Shown piece after piece: positions 1-11,345 of a DNA stretch of 64,000 nt. Numbering within the stretch: the first letter of the stretch is position 1; every line of letters starts with the position of its first letter. Position numbers and translations under genes: made by a program. The stretch comes from Calendula officinalis (lineage: Eukaryota; Streptophyta; Magnoliopsida; Asterales; Asteraceae). The DNA lies in NCBI GenBank assembly GCA_963853835.1, contig OY970824.1, forward strand, positions 71,310,372 through 71,374,371. Reading direction: 5' to 3'. The notes under the pieces were generated by a model. It was not told the DNA's origin. It ran no database searches and saw only the letters and a program-made list of their open reading frames with translations.

Positions 1-507
1 ACAAATCATATGTCTTATATACTTAAAAGTCAATGTCACTTTATCCTTATCATATGGTGATTATAGCGAAAGTCAAATATTGATGAATTTTAAAATGTCA
101 AACATGATGATGACTATTATGGTTTTAACAGAATGTGAAGGGTGTTTGTGATGCAACAATTAAAGTGGTTATGCAGCCACCTAAACAAAGGAAGAAAAAG
201 AGAAAATGGTTAAAGGGCATGTTCAGTATTGTTAAACGGATCTTAAAAGATGGATGACATTACAAGAGGGCAATATGATTATGCATTTGATGTTTTTGAT
301 ATTACATTTGATGTTTCTGTCATTACTGCATTTGATGTTTTTGTCATTATTAAATTTGATATTAAAGTGTTTTCGTATAAACATTGTATGTATTGAAAGT
401 GTAAACATTATATGTATTTGGGTCAACATCATATAATGATTATTTTACGTAACACATTTCGTACAATACTCATTGCCTAATACCAAAAACATCTTATGTT
501 CCATAGA
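1..507. other. gene-free AT-rich DNA with a short tandem repeat
   Basis: No coding region can be supported here. Around 281-358 a 20-24 bp unit (core GCATTTGATGTTTTTGTCATT) is repeated three to four times imperfectly. Short ORFs on both strands across this repeat are by-products of it. Confidence 0.5.
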
Positions 508-612
508 TTACAGGCCGAAACATCCAATGTATTTCGTTAAATATTACAGGCCATAAACATCCAATGTATTCCGTTAAATATTACAGGCACGAACATCCAA
601 TGTATTTCGTCT
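508..612. repeat. 36-bp minisatellite, about three copies
   Basis: Three near-identical consecutive units contain ATTACAGGC and ACATCCAATGTATT. They differ at a few bases (CCGAAACAT, CCATAAACAT, CACGAACAT). Nothing coding is visible. Confidence 0.7.
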
Positions 613-756
613 GATAACCGATTTTGTGCAATTTGACTTAAATACCCTTTTCGTTTAATATTAATAAAAACATATTAATTATTAAATACTGCGATTTGAT
701 TGGCTGGAAGAGGGTTCTGTGGTTCTGTCGTTAAAAATGGTTCTGCGCTGAATCGC

Positions 757-865
<109 letters not shown>

Positions 866-930
866 ATGGTATGAATATATATGTATATATACATATATGT
901 ATGTATATGTATACATATATGTATATTTTA

Positions 931-2104
931 CGAAAATGCATTGCTTCTTCAACTTCTTCAAATAAGGACCATTTTCTATTGATCCATACCCTTATTATGT
1001 ATGTTACACGAATGAGGATGCATGTTAGGGGACATGTATAGATGGTATACGTACAAATGAGTATAACATAGGAGACATGGCTACATTAATTTAGTTTATT
1101 CGACAGAAACCAACAACCTATATCATATGATTCCCAACAAACCTCATAAATAAGAGCCAACTTCCAACATTTGTATAGGGCAATGAGAGAAAGGGTGCCT
1201 GAATCTACCTGGAATTGAAGGTGGTTTTTGTCTCTAACCCATTATACAATACACAAGAATCTATGTCAAAATATGACATCCATGCATGCATGTGTATTTA
1301 CCATTTTACACGGTGTTAGTTCACTTGTTCATGATACATTATTTATATTCATAATATTCGATCTGCTTCTTATTAGCTTATCCATGTATAGTAAACGTGT
1401 AGGGATCCCTATTTAGGCTATCCGGAGAAAATAAAGTCGGACTCTGAAGTATGTGATATAATGGGTATTCCCATGATCGTTTCTAATTTTCTTTTCCATA
1501 ACCATCCTAAGTGAAGTTTGACTCCGATCTCTTACGAGACAAAGAGTGATGTAAACTAAAAAGGACGATAGTATAGATTGACCCGTTGATTTAAAGAATA
1601 TCGAGATAATCTAACAAAAAACACATTGATTTGAGAATACCGTAGAAATGGCCTTCAAAATCTGTTCAATAAGAAAAACTATTTTGGAGAGAAAAAAACT
1701 TAAATTTTGCAAAAACTTCAACCGGTTATTTCATTCCACAAAACACACTTTAAATATAGCTTAGAATTTCGAATGGACCTAAAATGACAAATGGGCTAAA
1801 AACTAGATCTAAACAAAGTTTGCAAAATTAAAAAAGAGGGTAAATGGGCCTAAACCGACACATGAGCCCGCTCCTATATCATTGAACCTGCATCAAAGAG
1901 TCTCATTTTCCACTTGCCACCTCATGATTTCATGCATGTATGGTAAAAGGTATTATGCCTTAATATTTCTAAGATGTTTAATCATTATGTTTTACACTTC
2001 TACTAGATATATAAGACTCAACACTACTATAAGTCTATAAGTAGCTAGCTAGGTGCATACGTATAAAATATACCTTATACTTATAATTTTTAATATTTTT
2101 TTAA
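931..2104. other. gene-free interval
   Basis: AT-rich sequence with no long or family-recognisable ORF on either strand. No terminal repeats or RNA genes were seen. Confidence 0.5.
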
Positions 2105-2222
2105 CGACACCTAATCTACTTTTTTTACTCATAATAGGACTTGAACCCATGATCAATAGGTCATGAGTAACATCTTATATTAATCTTCAATATCATTAAG
2201 CTACAAGCCTTGGATACCTTAT
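2105..2222 (-). repeat. tRNA-like SINE remnant
   Basis: Read on the minus strand this has a pol III box A-like TAGCTTAATGATA near 2205 and, about 55 bases on, a good box B match GGTTCAAGTCC near 2155. An A-rich stretch follows. That order and spacing is typical of tRNA-derived SINEs. No cloverleaf closes and no target duplication was found, so this is a remnant call. A chance match is possible. Confidence 0.35.
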
Positions 2223-2968
2223 ACGTATATGATGGACGAGTTATTTACAGAACTCATTATTAGAACTCAGCAGAACCTGTTTAAGTCAATCAGAATTTAA
2301 TAAATACATATGGAAACTAATAACATTTCACCCAAATCAAACATGCACTTTAAGAAAAATATCAAAAATACTAAAAAACATATGTACACAAATAATGCTT
2401 ATGTATACATACGTGAATAACATACGTAAACAAATATATATATACATGCACGATAACATATATGTAAACTAATATTTATGAATTCTTCACTAAATCCTTT
2501 CATATTCTTTTTATGATTAATTCATTTTGAAAATTAAATGATTTTAGAGAGAGAGAGACCAAGATTGGAGTATGAGGAGAGGATTGAAACACGAATGCAG
2601 GAAATGCAACATTCAATATATATTATCCAATCACTCTGCTTAGTTATGGGAAATGAAAACGACCTTCCCATTTATTTTATTTTATATGTATTTTTAACTT
2701 TATTAAATATGTTCATAATGATTGATTGAGTCACTTATTTGCTGCATCACATTATATATAATAACCTATAAATGGTCAAGCATATGCAAATAGTAAATAA
2801 CGAGTTTGGTTGTCATGCACGTGACATAATTAACGGCCATTGTCAAGATATTTTCAGTGAGAAATGGTATTACTATTTACTATTTATTCCTATTTATCTT
2901 CCTACCAACTATATTAAAATCAAGGAATGATATGAAGAAACAAAATTTATTTTGTATTCATCGAAAGA
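2223..2968. other. gene-free interval
   Basis: AT-rich sequence containing a short (GA)n run near 2550. The 63-codon ORF at 2538 has no recognisable family features. Confidence 0.5.
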
Positions 2969-3496
2969 ATGAGAGGCTACATTAACATATCAGAAAGTTT
3001 GGTTGTAAATGTGTCGAAGCAATTAGCAGTTGACATGGTCTTAAACTCGCTTGCTCCGGCATATTCTTCGTTCGTATCAGACTACGACAAGAATAAGAAA
3101 GACATTACACTAATAGAGTTATCCAAGGAACTAATAATTGCTAAAGCAAAAAGGTTAGGCATTCATAACCCTATTTCTGATACTCCTATCTTAAACATTG
3201 AATCAAATGATGTTACGACAAGTGAACATTCTCATCCCAATAGAAAAGGGAAAGCTAAGGTGGGACATGCCCAACGAAAGCTTAAAAGAAAGAGAAGTTC
3301 ACTATATGGTTCGGGATTGACTCAAAAACATAAAAATCATACAAGAAAAAGAATGAGAATTGTTAACCAAACGATTCCGATAAAACAACAACACCAACAC
3401 CACCGCCGGTCGACGGTCTCTACCGGCTGCTCGGGATCAACGAACACGAAGGGGGCACGGGAAAGTCGAGAGCAAAATGGGTTCTCGGGGAATTAG
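2969..3496 (+). pseudogene. Copia gag fragment
   Basis: The first 60 or so codons (core KQLAVDMVLNSLAPAYSSF, then a Leu-rich helix ending ELIIAKAKRLG) resemble the UBN2/gag segment of plant Ty1/copia polyproteins, where a segment like AVDMVLNSLPASYSSF precedes the zinc knuckle. After about residue 85 the product becomes low-complexity and basic. No CCHC knuckle, protease, integrase or reverse transcriptase follows, and no LTR frames it. It is therefore a degraded piece of a larger element. The neighbouring Sirevirus-like element begins 180 bp downstream on the other strand and is independent. Confidence 0.6.
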
Positions 3497-3675
3497 TCAG
3501 CCGAAAATACAAAGCAACAGAATGAGTATGGTTTTGGTTAATACCTTTTTAATTCCTTGATTAATCACTAAGTAACCTTCCGAACTCACCCTGCCCCAAA
3601 CCGAATAGGCCTTGGCCGGCCCCTTGGGCTTGGCCCAACCCGACTCGACATCCACTACTAACTGTTAACTCAACC

Positions 3676-3936
3676 TGAGAGATCTAATGTGATTGAATTC
3701 AAGCTAATTCATTGTGATTTGATCAATGTTGAAGAATCAAGTGTGTGAAGTGTGTGTGTTCTTGGTGTGAAAGTTGAGAGAGAATGGAGGGAGTTGAGAG
3801 CTTTCAAATGATCAACAGTTTAGAAAGTGTGGGAAAGCTTACATCATTAGACATAATACAAGGTATTTATACCTCACCTCTAAACTAGTTTAATTATCCC
3901 TAATTACATGCTTAAAACTTAAAACTAGTCCTAACA
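3676..3936 (-). repeat. 3' LTR of the Sirevirus-like element
   Basis: 261 bp, TG...CA, matching 9938-10198 with about six substitutions. It is the 3' LTR because the polypurine tract is adjacent on its internal side. Confidence 0.93.
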
Positions 3937-4403
3937 ATCTCCCCGTTTTTGAGCTTTAGCACTTCATCCCAGTCTTCCTTCTTCAATTTCTTCTTTTGGT
4001 TCGTTATGAGATTAATAAACTCTCAGATGTGCTTCAAACAGTTGAATTACTTTTCTTCAACTATAATTCTTCGACAAAAACTGTTTTCAACATATATATG
4101 TTTTGCTCTTCAATGTTTACATCTGATTTGCTTGCGAAGAAATTGAGATTTTAAACACTCAACGGAAATAATTTGGTTTCGTTGAATCTGTTGGCGTAAG
4201 AAAGTCCTAAAACTGGTTTACTAAGGATTTGAAAGTTCTGGAACTGGAAAATCAGTTTGGTTAGAATTTGACTGGGATTTTCAGAGATTGGAGATTTTGT
4301 GATAGAGGTTTTTTGTGAGGATATGATAATGATGTTTTGGATTTTAAAAAGAATGATTTGAAAGTTTAAGTCTTTTGATGTGTGTGTTTTTAGAATTTTG
4401 GAT

Positions 4404-4507
4404 AGAATGATTTGTACGGTTAAGTTTATAATTGAATTGAATGATTTGTACGGTTAAGTTTTATAACTGAATTGAATGATTTGTACGGTTAAGTTTTAAA
4501 TTGAATT
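4404..4507. repeat. three tandem 38-bp repeats inside the Sirevirus-like element
   Basis: The unit GAATGATTTGTACGGTTAAG, followed by TTTTATAA/TTGAATT, is repeated three times with few differences. It lies in the non-coding stretch between the hairpin array and the 3' LTR. Confidence 0.75.
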
Positions 4508-4913
4508 GGTTGAGGTTTTGGAGATAAATTTCTGTAGATCAATCGGTTTTGTTATTCTTCACTTGTTTTTCTGTTTAGTACACTGATTATCATTTTCTCT
4601 TTTTCTTAATCACTTGATGTAAAACGTTTCTGATTTTGCAGTTGATTTGAGTACATGAGTTATGAATTTTCTTCTTTGATGGGATGTTTGTGGTTCTTTT
4701 TGATGTTGTTCAGTTATACATCCGATATTTGAACTATTTCTTGCTCTTTTTCTCCCCCTCTCATGATAAAGCTGAATAGATTCATTTTGGAAACAGAGAG
4801 AGGAATTGTGTGCCGGTGTAAATGGAGAGCCAAGATCAGAATGAGAACCAGAAACATGTAGTACTCATGAATGAACCAGATACAAATTGATTTAATCCAA
4901 GAATGTTGGAGAA

Positions 4914-6089
4914 AAATATTTGAAAATGAAGAATAACACTGTCAATAATCACGTGAAGTCATAAACAGATGCAATCTTTACTGAAGAACTTCAGTAAAGA
5001 GATCGTTTACGGATATTACAAACACGATGATTAGAGACATTGTTAATCAAATATTTGAAATTTAAAAGAGATCAATTTGTGTGGGTATATCAAAGATCAG
5101 TGAAGTATACCACTTACAAAGATGCAATCTTCTCTGAACGTGTGCAGAAAAGAGATCTACGGATATACAAAGATCAATGATTTACCAGTGCAATAAAAAC
5201 GATTTTGAATGTGTGAGAACTGGAGAAAGTCAGAATTGAATCTGATCATTTTAGAGAAAATGAAAAATGATGTCTCCATTGATCTTTTAAGAATGAAAAT
5301 CGTTTGAAAAATAGTAAGAACAATCAATCCAAGATGGTGTTAAAAACAGATGCAATCAGTAATGATTGAAATCAGTAAAGAGATCGACGAATTTAACAGC
5401 AAATTGTGTTGAGTGTTGCAAACAAGTCTTTTAAAAATGAAAAACATTATGTGCAAAATCAGGGTTTTGAAAATTTGAGCCACAACGCAAGAGACGAAAA
5501 ATTTGTCATAAACAGATGCAATCTTTACTAATCGAGACTAGTAAAGAGATCGTTTATGAATATGACAAAAATTTGTATCCTACGTTGTGAACACATCATT
5601 GTGAGCACAAAGTGAGTTAAAAAATTTTGGAATGTTGAGCATCACAGATTAAAAAAGAATTTATGAGATTGTGATGTTAACAACTCAATATGATTAAAAA
5701 AAATATTTGTAATTGAGTATTGATTTGGAAAATAAAAATTGTATGTAAGAGGAGAAAATTTTGATTTACAATTGAAGAATTTTGACAATGAAGGAACACA
5801 AAGGTAGCAATGAGAAATAAGAGAATTTGCAATAAACAGGTGCAATCAGTACCAACCTAGACTAGTAAAGAGATCGTTTACGAATATTGCAAAAGCTAAT
5901 TCTCAACATTGATAACCTTGTGTGATTGTAAATTTGTAAGAGGTTGAAAAACAGTTTGAGGTAAAAAAAAATATATTATCAAGATAGAATAAAATTTTTT
6001 TGTAATAAACAGATGCAATCAGTACCAATTGATAATGGTAATGAGATCGTTTACGGATATTACAAAAACTGATACCCCATATTGATAAT
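4914..6089 (-). repeat. array of six long covarying hairpins
   Basis: Six imperfect inverted repeats follow one another: 4914-5056, 5083-5186, 5338-5398, 5481-5589, 5764-5933 and 5975-6089. All share apical flanks (plus strand AGATGCAATC on the left, GAGATCG on the right, often AAAC...GTTT outside). The arms differ between copies yet stay paired. Apical stems are TCTTTACTGAAG/CTTCAGTAAAGA (copy 1) and TCTTTACTA/TAGTAAAGA (copy 4). Outer stems are TGTTAAA/TTTAACA (copy 3), TGTCATA/TATGACA (copy 4), TTTGCAATA/TATTGCAAA (copy 5) and TGTAATA/TATTACA (copy 6). Still farther out are CACAACG/CGTTGTG (copy 4), ATTTACAAT/ATTGTAAAT (copy 5) and AAATATTTG/CAAATATTT (copy 1). The array lies downstream of gag in the element's transcribed strand. 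Function unknown. Confidence 0.85.
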
Positions 6090-6139
6090 TTTTTAAAAAT
6101 TTGAAAGGAGCATCGAAACAGTATTTAGCGATTATAAAA

Positions 6140-6260
6140 GGATGCTCCCCTTCGACAGTTATTATTCAAAAATCGTAGAGCGGTTATGCTCCCCCTTGAC
6201 ATTTGAATGTCTATTTTCTCCCCCTTGACAAGTGAATATAGAAATTCTCCCCCTCAACCA
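6140..6260 (-). promoter_or_regulatory. cluster of polypurine tracts
   Basis: On the minus strand four purine tracts occur within 120 bp: GAAGGGGAGC, CAAGGGGGAGC, CAAGGGGGAGA and GAGGGGGAGA. They sit between the gag tail and the hairpin array. Tandem polypurine tracts just after the coding region are characteristic of Sireviruses, and this is the main evidence for lineage here. Confidence 0.75.
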
Positions 6261-6413
6261 ATTAGGATATGAAAGAACGGGTTTCAAGCAGATGTACTTG
6301 AAAGCCATTGCTTTGAAGCGCGGGTTATACACTGACGTGTGCATAAGCCATTATCCGTTGAAAAGCGAGTTATACAATGAATTATGTATAAGTCATACTC
6401 CTGCAAAAACACA

Positions 6414-8319
6414 TCAAACAACTTTTGGTACCCATTTTGTTTTGGGTCCGATGGTGTTAGTTTTTAAGTGAAACCATCTATAAGTTGTATCAATTTGATT
6501 TACAGATTTGGAATTCCAAGAAAAACTGAAACTTGATGTTTCACTTTCAAATAATTTTCGAGGAATTATTTGAGAAATTGGAGTTTTAGGAACCCATTTT
6601 GCGTTTAAGATCGTTGGCGTTTTAGGAGTTGTTTTTGGCACTTGATGAAAAGTTGATATTGGTGCCAATGAAAGTAAATCTTTTCTTGAGTATTTCAAAG
6701 ATTTAGTTTTGGAAAAGATTTTCTTTGAAGGAATAGAATGTTTCAACACGGTTGATGGTTTAGTCTTATCCTTCTGAGAATGCGTAAGTCTAGAAGAGTA
6801 ACCTAATTTATTTGGAGTTTTAGGTGCGGAATTTCCTCTAATAACTTGTTTGAGAGCATTCAGGTTCTTATCAGAGTGTGGTGGGACCGTGGATCTCCTA
6901 GGCATAGGCTTGGTAGAGGAACTTACGTGTGATTTCGGTTTAGGTTTAGAATTTCCTCTGTTAACCTCAAATTGCTTGATTGTATATAAATCACGATATG
7001 CCATGATAGGAAAAAACATTCTGGACTTATTACATTTGTTCGTTGCAGTTAAAGGAGAATCTAAGTGAATAAATGAACTAGGTTTCTTAAGCTTTTGAAG
7101 ATGAGATGTGTTAGATTCTAAATGTTTAATTTGTAATTGCAACTTTAGTTTCTCTTCATCAAAAGATTTATGTGACTCATCAATTTTATTTTCTAATTCA
7201 AAAATTTTGGTTTGTAAAACTGATTTGTCGTTGTCAAAGAGTTTAGATTTTTCTTCAAGCTTAATTAACAAACCTTCGTTTTTATTTCGAGACAAAGAAA
7301 GATCTGTTTCAAGAGATGTAATTTTATCTAGCAATTTTGTTTTCTCAATATTAAACATATTGATTTGTTTTTGTAAATCAGATCCAAAATTACATTCAAG
7401 TAGTTTGATTTTATCAGTCAAAATACAATTTTCAGCACAAACAGAATCATATCTTTCGATGTTCAAACTATTAATAGTATTTGTGTCATGAAGGTTCTTT
7501 GTTAATTCAGCAATCTGAAGTTGCTTTGTTTCAGAATCTTTTGTTAGAGTTTCAATCTTCAAGAGTAATGCTTTATGTTCATAAACTTCTTGGTTGATTT
7601 TGGCACTCATTTCCTCAAGATGTTTGATATGTGAATTCAATTTATGATTCTCATTTTTAAGTGTCTTAATCACATTTTGTTTGGTTTTCATTTCTTTTAA
7701 TGCAATGATTTTCTGTTCATGTAATTCCTCTGTTAATTCTTTGATTTGAGAGTTTAGAGATTTAAATTGTTTTTCAATTTCATCAAACTCTTTTTGTTTA
7801 CGTGCAATACTGTTTTTGTTAATTTGATAATCATCCCAGACTTTAGAGTAAAGTTTGTAATTATGATCATATTTATCTTTGAACTCTGATACTTGCTTTT
7901 GTAACTTCAGATTTTCTTGTTTGAAAACTGTATGTTGTTTGAATATAATGAGCATGTTTATCACCTAGAAAAACATTTTGTTCATTTTGTTTTTCCAAAA
8001 TATTTAAACGATCTTTAAGTTGATCATTTAAATATGTTTCTTCTAAAAGTTTTTGGGTTAACAATGTTATTTGAGACATCTGAGTTTGGATAAAATAAGT
8101 ATCAGAATTATTGGAAGTATTTGCATTAGATAGAAAAAAAGTATGTACCTTGTCATCCTTGTTGGCCTTTGCATTGAATCTATCAGAAACCTCAATATTT
8201 TCTTTTGACTTATAGCACAAATTTGCTATTTTTTCTTTATCTTCAGTTAACACTTTTTTAGTCTCCATTAGTTTATAATATTCGACAGCTTTTCTCGCAT
8301 TGGTAAGGTCTTTATCCAT
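6414..8319 (-). pseudogene. Sirevirus-type gag C-terminal coiled coil, frameshifted
   Basis: Two overlapping minus-strand frames (8319-7873 and 7964-6414) together encode about 640 residues. The join needs a frame change near 7930-7960. The first two thirds are heptad-rich coiled coil (Lys, Glu, Leu and Asn rich). The tail is basic and low in acidic residues, with repeats of a KWVPK-type motif (AKWVPKTP, then TKWVPKVV at the end). KWVPK-like tails and long coiled coils occur in gag proteins of plant Sireviruses and related Copia polyproteins. No capsid-like N-terminus or CCHC knuckle is present, so this is a gag tail. The 8319 Met is simply the first in-frame ATG. Whether any protein is made is unknown. 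Confidence 0.7.
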
Positions 8320-9923
8320 ATTTGCAATTATTAGATTTTTGGGTAAAAGTCCTTATATTTAAAAATGTGAAAATTTTGTTCAAAATAAATGTTTAATTGA
8401 ATTTTAGTTAAATTGTGTTGAAAATGAATTTGGGCTTAAATGTTTATTGGGTAAAAGTGTTGGGTAAAATGATGGTTTTGTGCAAAACAAAAAAAATGAG
8501 ATATCAAATGATTTTGTAATTGCCGGTAAAAGAACCAAAATAAAATGATCAAGAAGATCAAAATATTCAAAATAAAATGATTTTGTTCTAAATGATTTTG
8601 AATAAAATGATTTTGTAAAATGATGGTTTAAAATGTGATATTGCCGAATAGATCAAGAAGGCCAAAATGGAGTATTGGGCTTAATTTGGAGTTGGGCTTT
8701 GTTGTCAAACTTGGGCGTTGTATTGATGTTGAGCCAAAAACAAAATTTGGGCCGAGAACATGTACTGGACGAGATCACTAGGAAGCAAGCAAGCAATCTG
8801 TTGAGTCGAGAACTTATGCGTATTGACCGAGACCATATCAATGGAATCGACCGATCAATTGGTGGTATAGAAGTCGAAAATCAAGAATGGATTAATTGAT
8901 GAAGATTTGTTACGGAATAAGGCATGGATCAGAATCAATTGACGGAATCAAATTGAGTCGGAAGTAGGGCCGAAGTCTTCAAATCAATTGACGAAGCCGA
9001 AGTCTTTCAAGAAATTGAAATTGTAATCGATAATCTTCAACTCAGAATTTACTAGATCGGAATTAGACTAATTCTAAACAACACAATATCTGAAGTCGAT
9101 ACAAATTGAGATTTTTCAATTTCAGACTAAAGTCGGAATCTTTGTGATATTGCCGATTTTAATTCTGATCAGTCGATACTTTAATTTGTGATTTGAATCT
9201 GTGTTGAAACTGTGTTGAAACTGTCGAATCTGTGTTGAATTTAAGATCTTGATTTGGGATTGAAGTTTGTTGTCAGCCGAAGTCTTTGATTGACAAACTG
9301 TTGAAGCCGAACTCTTGTATGAACCCGAACACTTTGACTGTTGAAGAGCCGAACAGATTTGGAAGCCGAAGACTTGGAAGTTCGGGCCGAACTTGATTGG
9401 GCCGAGATTAATGTTGGGGCCGAACACTGTTGAAGCCGAAGATATTGGGCCGAAGTCTTTTGGGCCGAACAAGAAAAGAAGCCGAACTCACTATCAGTTC
9501 ATCATTGACGAAGAGGTATCGTTACTTCCAAAAACTCACAAAATTGATCCTAGTTGCTTCAATTGTTAACCAAAATCAATGATTCAAATCACAAAATGTT
9601 AGAAATCACTTTTCTAACAGTTTGATACAATCAAACAGCTCAAAACGGATCGAATCAGGCTTCGATTTTGGATTTTTCGGTAAAATTTTAAGTTTTCATA
9701 TTTTTCACAAAAATCTTCAAATTGAGAGCAATATTTGATGGATTGGATTGAAATTTGATTCTATTGTGCTTAGAATCAATGGAGAAACACGAATATCCAA
9801 TCAAAACATCAATTCCAAACGAAAAATTTGACAATTAATTTTCACATCTCTTTTTGAAAAAAATTCAAAAACTTAGATCTTGACCAAATTAGCACGAATT
9901 TGGATCTATTCCAAGTGGATTGT
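8320..9923 (-). other. non-coding leader of the Sirevirus-like element
   Basis: Between the primer-binding site and the gag tail no coding frame is convincing. From about 8940 to 9490 the hexamer GCCGAA or GCCGAAGTCTT recurs more than ten times, which produces a repetitive 116-codon minus-strand ORF that is probably spurious. The gag capsid and zinc knuckle expected here are missing. Confidence 0.6.
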
Positions 9924-9935
9924 GCTCTGATACCA
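9924..9935 (-). promoter_or_regulatory. primer-binding site, initiator Met tRNA type
   Basis: The minus strand reads TGGTATCAGAGC two bases inside the 5' LTR, the standard primer site complementary to the 3' end of plant initiator methionine tRNA. It fixes the element's orientation. Confidence 0.93.
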
Positions 9936-9937
9936 AT

Positions 9938-10198
9938 TGAGAGATCTAATGTGATTGAATTCAAGCTAATTCATTGTGATTTGATCAATGTTGAAGAATC
10001 AAGTGTGTGAAGTGTGTGTGTTTTTGGTGTGAAAGTTGAGAGAGAATGGAGGGAGTTGAGAGCTTTCAAATGATCAACAATTTAGAAAGTGTGGGAAAGC
10101 TTACATCATTAGACACAATACAAGGTATTTATACCTCACCTCTAAACTAGTTTAATTATCCCTAATTATATGCTTAAAGCCTAAAACTAGTCCTAACA
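9938..10198 (-). repeat. 5' LTR of the Sirevirus-like element
   Basis: 261 bp, adjoining the primer-binding site on the inside and the CAACC target duplication on the outside. It is paired with 3676-3936. Confidence 0.93.
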
Positions 10199-10309
10199 CA
10201 ACCATTTCTCGATAAAGCGGGTTAAAACTTGAGACGCACCTTAAAACATAGTGGTTTGTTCTAGGTAGTCCATCAATTTTATCTAGTCCCAAGTAATAAT
10301 TAATAGCTC

Positions 10310-10990
10310 TTGGATCAAGAAAAAGTCAAAGGTCAAGATCAAGATTGAAACCACCACCACCACTACAACCACATGTGATTCAATACAACAATACCCCACA
10401 CACCTCCGGCGGCCGGTGGCGGCGGACGGCGGCGGCCAATGGCGGCGGCGAGCGGCTGGAGGTGGTCGGTGGTGGTGACCGATGGTGGTGGTCGTGACTT
10501 GAAACATATGTGTTTGAAACACGTGTGTTTCACCTTTTGAAACACATGTGCTTCGTAGTTCGTATGCTCCCCTGTGTTTTAGAAACTCATGTTGTTAGTG
10601 AAACACATGTGTTTCGTGACTTGAAACACATGTGTCTGAAACAAACACATGTGTTTCGTAGTTCGTATGCTCCCTTGTGTTTTAGAAACTCATGTTTTTA
10701 GTGAAACACATGTGCTTCGAAGTAATAATCTCGTTTGAATTTTGGAACACCTGTGTTTTAGTGAATCACATGTGTTTCAATACATCAATACCACCACCAC
10801 CGCCATTACCACTAGCACCTTCACTATCAACCACCATCACCGCCGCTGACGGCCACCGGCGGCGGACGGCGGCGCTCGGCGGCGAACGGAGGCCGGAGGT
10901 GGCAGCCGGCGGTGGTCGGTGGTGGTGACCGGCGGTGGTGGTCGTGACTTGAAACACATGTGATTTGATCTTGATCATTTTGATCCAATG
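10310..10990. repeat. GC-rich direct repeats around ACACATGTGT palindromes
   Basis: Two blocks (about 10345-10505 and 10790-10955) share CCACCACCACC runs, a CGGCGGACGGCGGCG core and the end GGTGGTGGTCGTGACTTGAA. Between them short units around the palindrome GAAACACATGTGTTTC recur about eight times. The outer edges are loosely inverted (CTTGGATCAAG near 10310, CTTGATCATTTTGATCC near 10967). It may be a composite of a fold-back transposon and expanded trinucleotides. No target duplication was found. The ORFs across it are Arg/Pro-rich artefacts. Confidence 0.6.
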
Positions 10991-11214
10991 GCTAGGATTT
11001 GTTCCTTGAGACTTTAAAATTTTGGTGGACCTCCTTGAAGATAACTCTATAAACATAATTAAAATTAGACACAACTGCAAAAATCGTCCCTATGGTTTAT
11101 ATTTTTTTCAGGAAAATGATCCAAACCTTCAAAAAATTGGATAAATGGTCTTTTTAAGGAATCTTGTTTGTGGATTTGGTCCTCAAAGTTAACTTCAGTT
11201 AATTTTAGTTTGTT

Positions 11215-11312
11215 AAATAAAAACAAAAACCGAAAAACCAGAAACCGAACCGCTCGAAACCAAAAAACCCGAAAAATCGAAACCGAAAAACCCGAAACCG
11301 AACGGGGTGTAA
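11215..11312. repeat. CCGAAA-type low-complexity repeat
   Basis: Many short units of (A)AACCGAAA and CCCGAAA give an unreal Lys/Arg/Thr-rich ORF. It is flanked at 11074-11170 by sequence resembling dispersed plant repeats (GCAAAAATCGTCCCTATGG). Confidence 0.6.
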
Positions 11313-11345
11313 TTCTTAAAATCCGAACTCTTGGGAAGGGGTTTG

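Larger units (their letters stand above)
3671..10203 (-). mobile_element. non-autonomous Sirevirus-like Copia element with TSDs
   Basis: The element is 3676-10198 (6,523 bp), flanked by a perfect 5-bp target duplication CAACC (3671-3675, 10199-10203). LTRs of 261 bp begin TG and end CA. It lies on the minus strand: the 5' LTR is 9938-10198. A primer-binding site TGGTATCAGAGC (initiator Met tRNA) is at complement 9924-9935, two bases inside that LTR. A polypurine tract AAAAACGGGGAGAT abuts the other LTR at 3937-3950. Extra polypurine-like tracts (GGGGGAGA type) lie near 6145, 6190, 6220 and 6247; multiple such tracts are a known Sirevirus hallmark. The only coding sequence is a coiled-coil gag tail. 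Protease, integrase, reverse transcriptase and RNase H are absent, so it must move in trans. The LTRs differ at about 6 of 261 positions by eye. Confidence 0.92.

Noticed and set aside
10283..11080. Several Arg/Pro/His-rich ORFs
   Set aside because: They follow CGG/CCA trinucleotide and CATGTG repeats, overlap on both strands and match no family.
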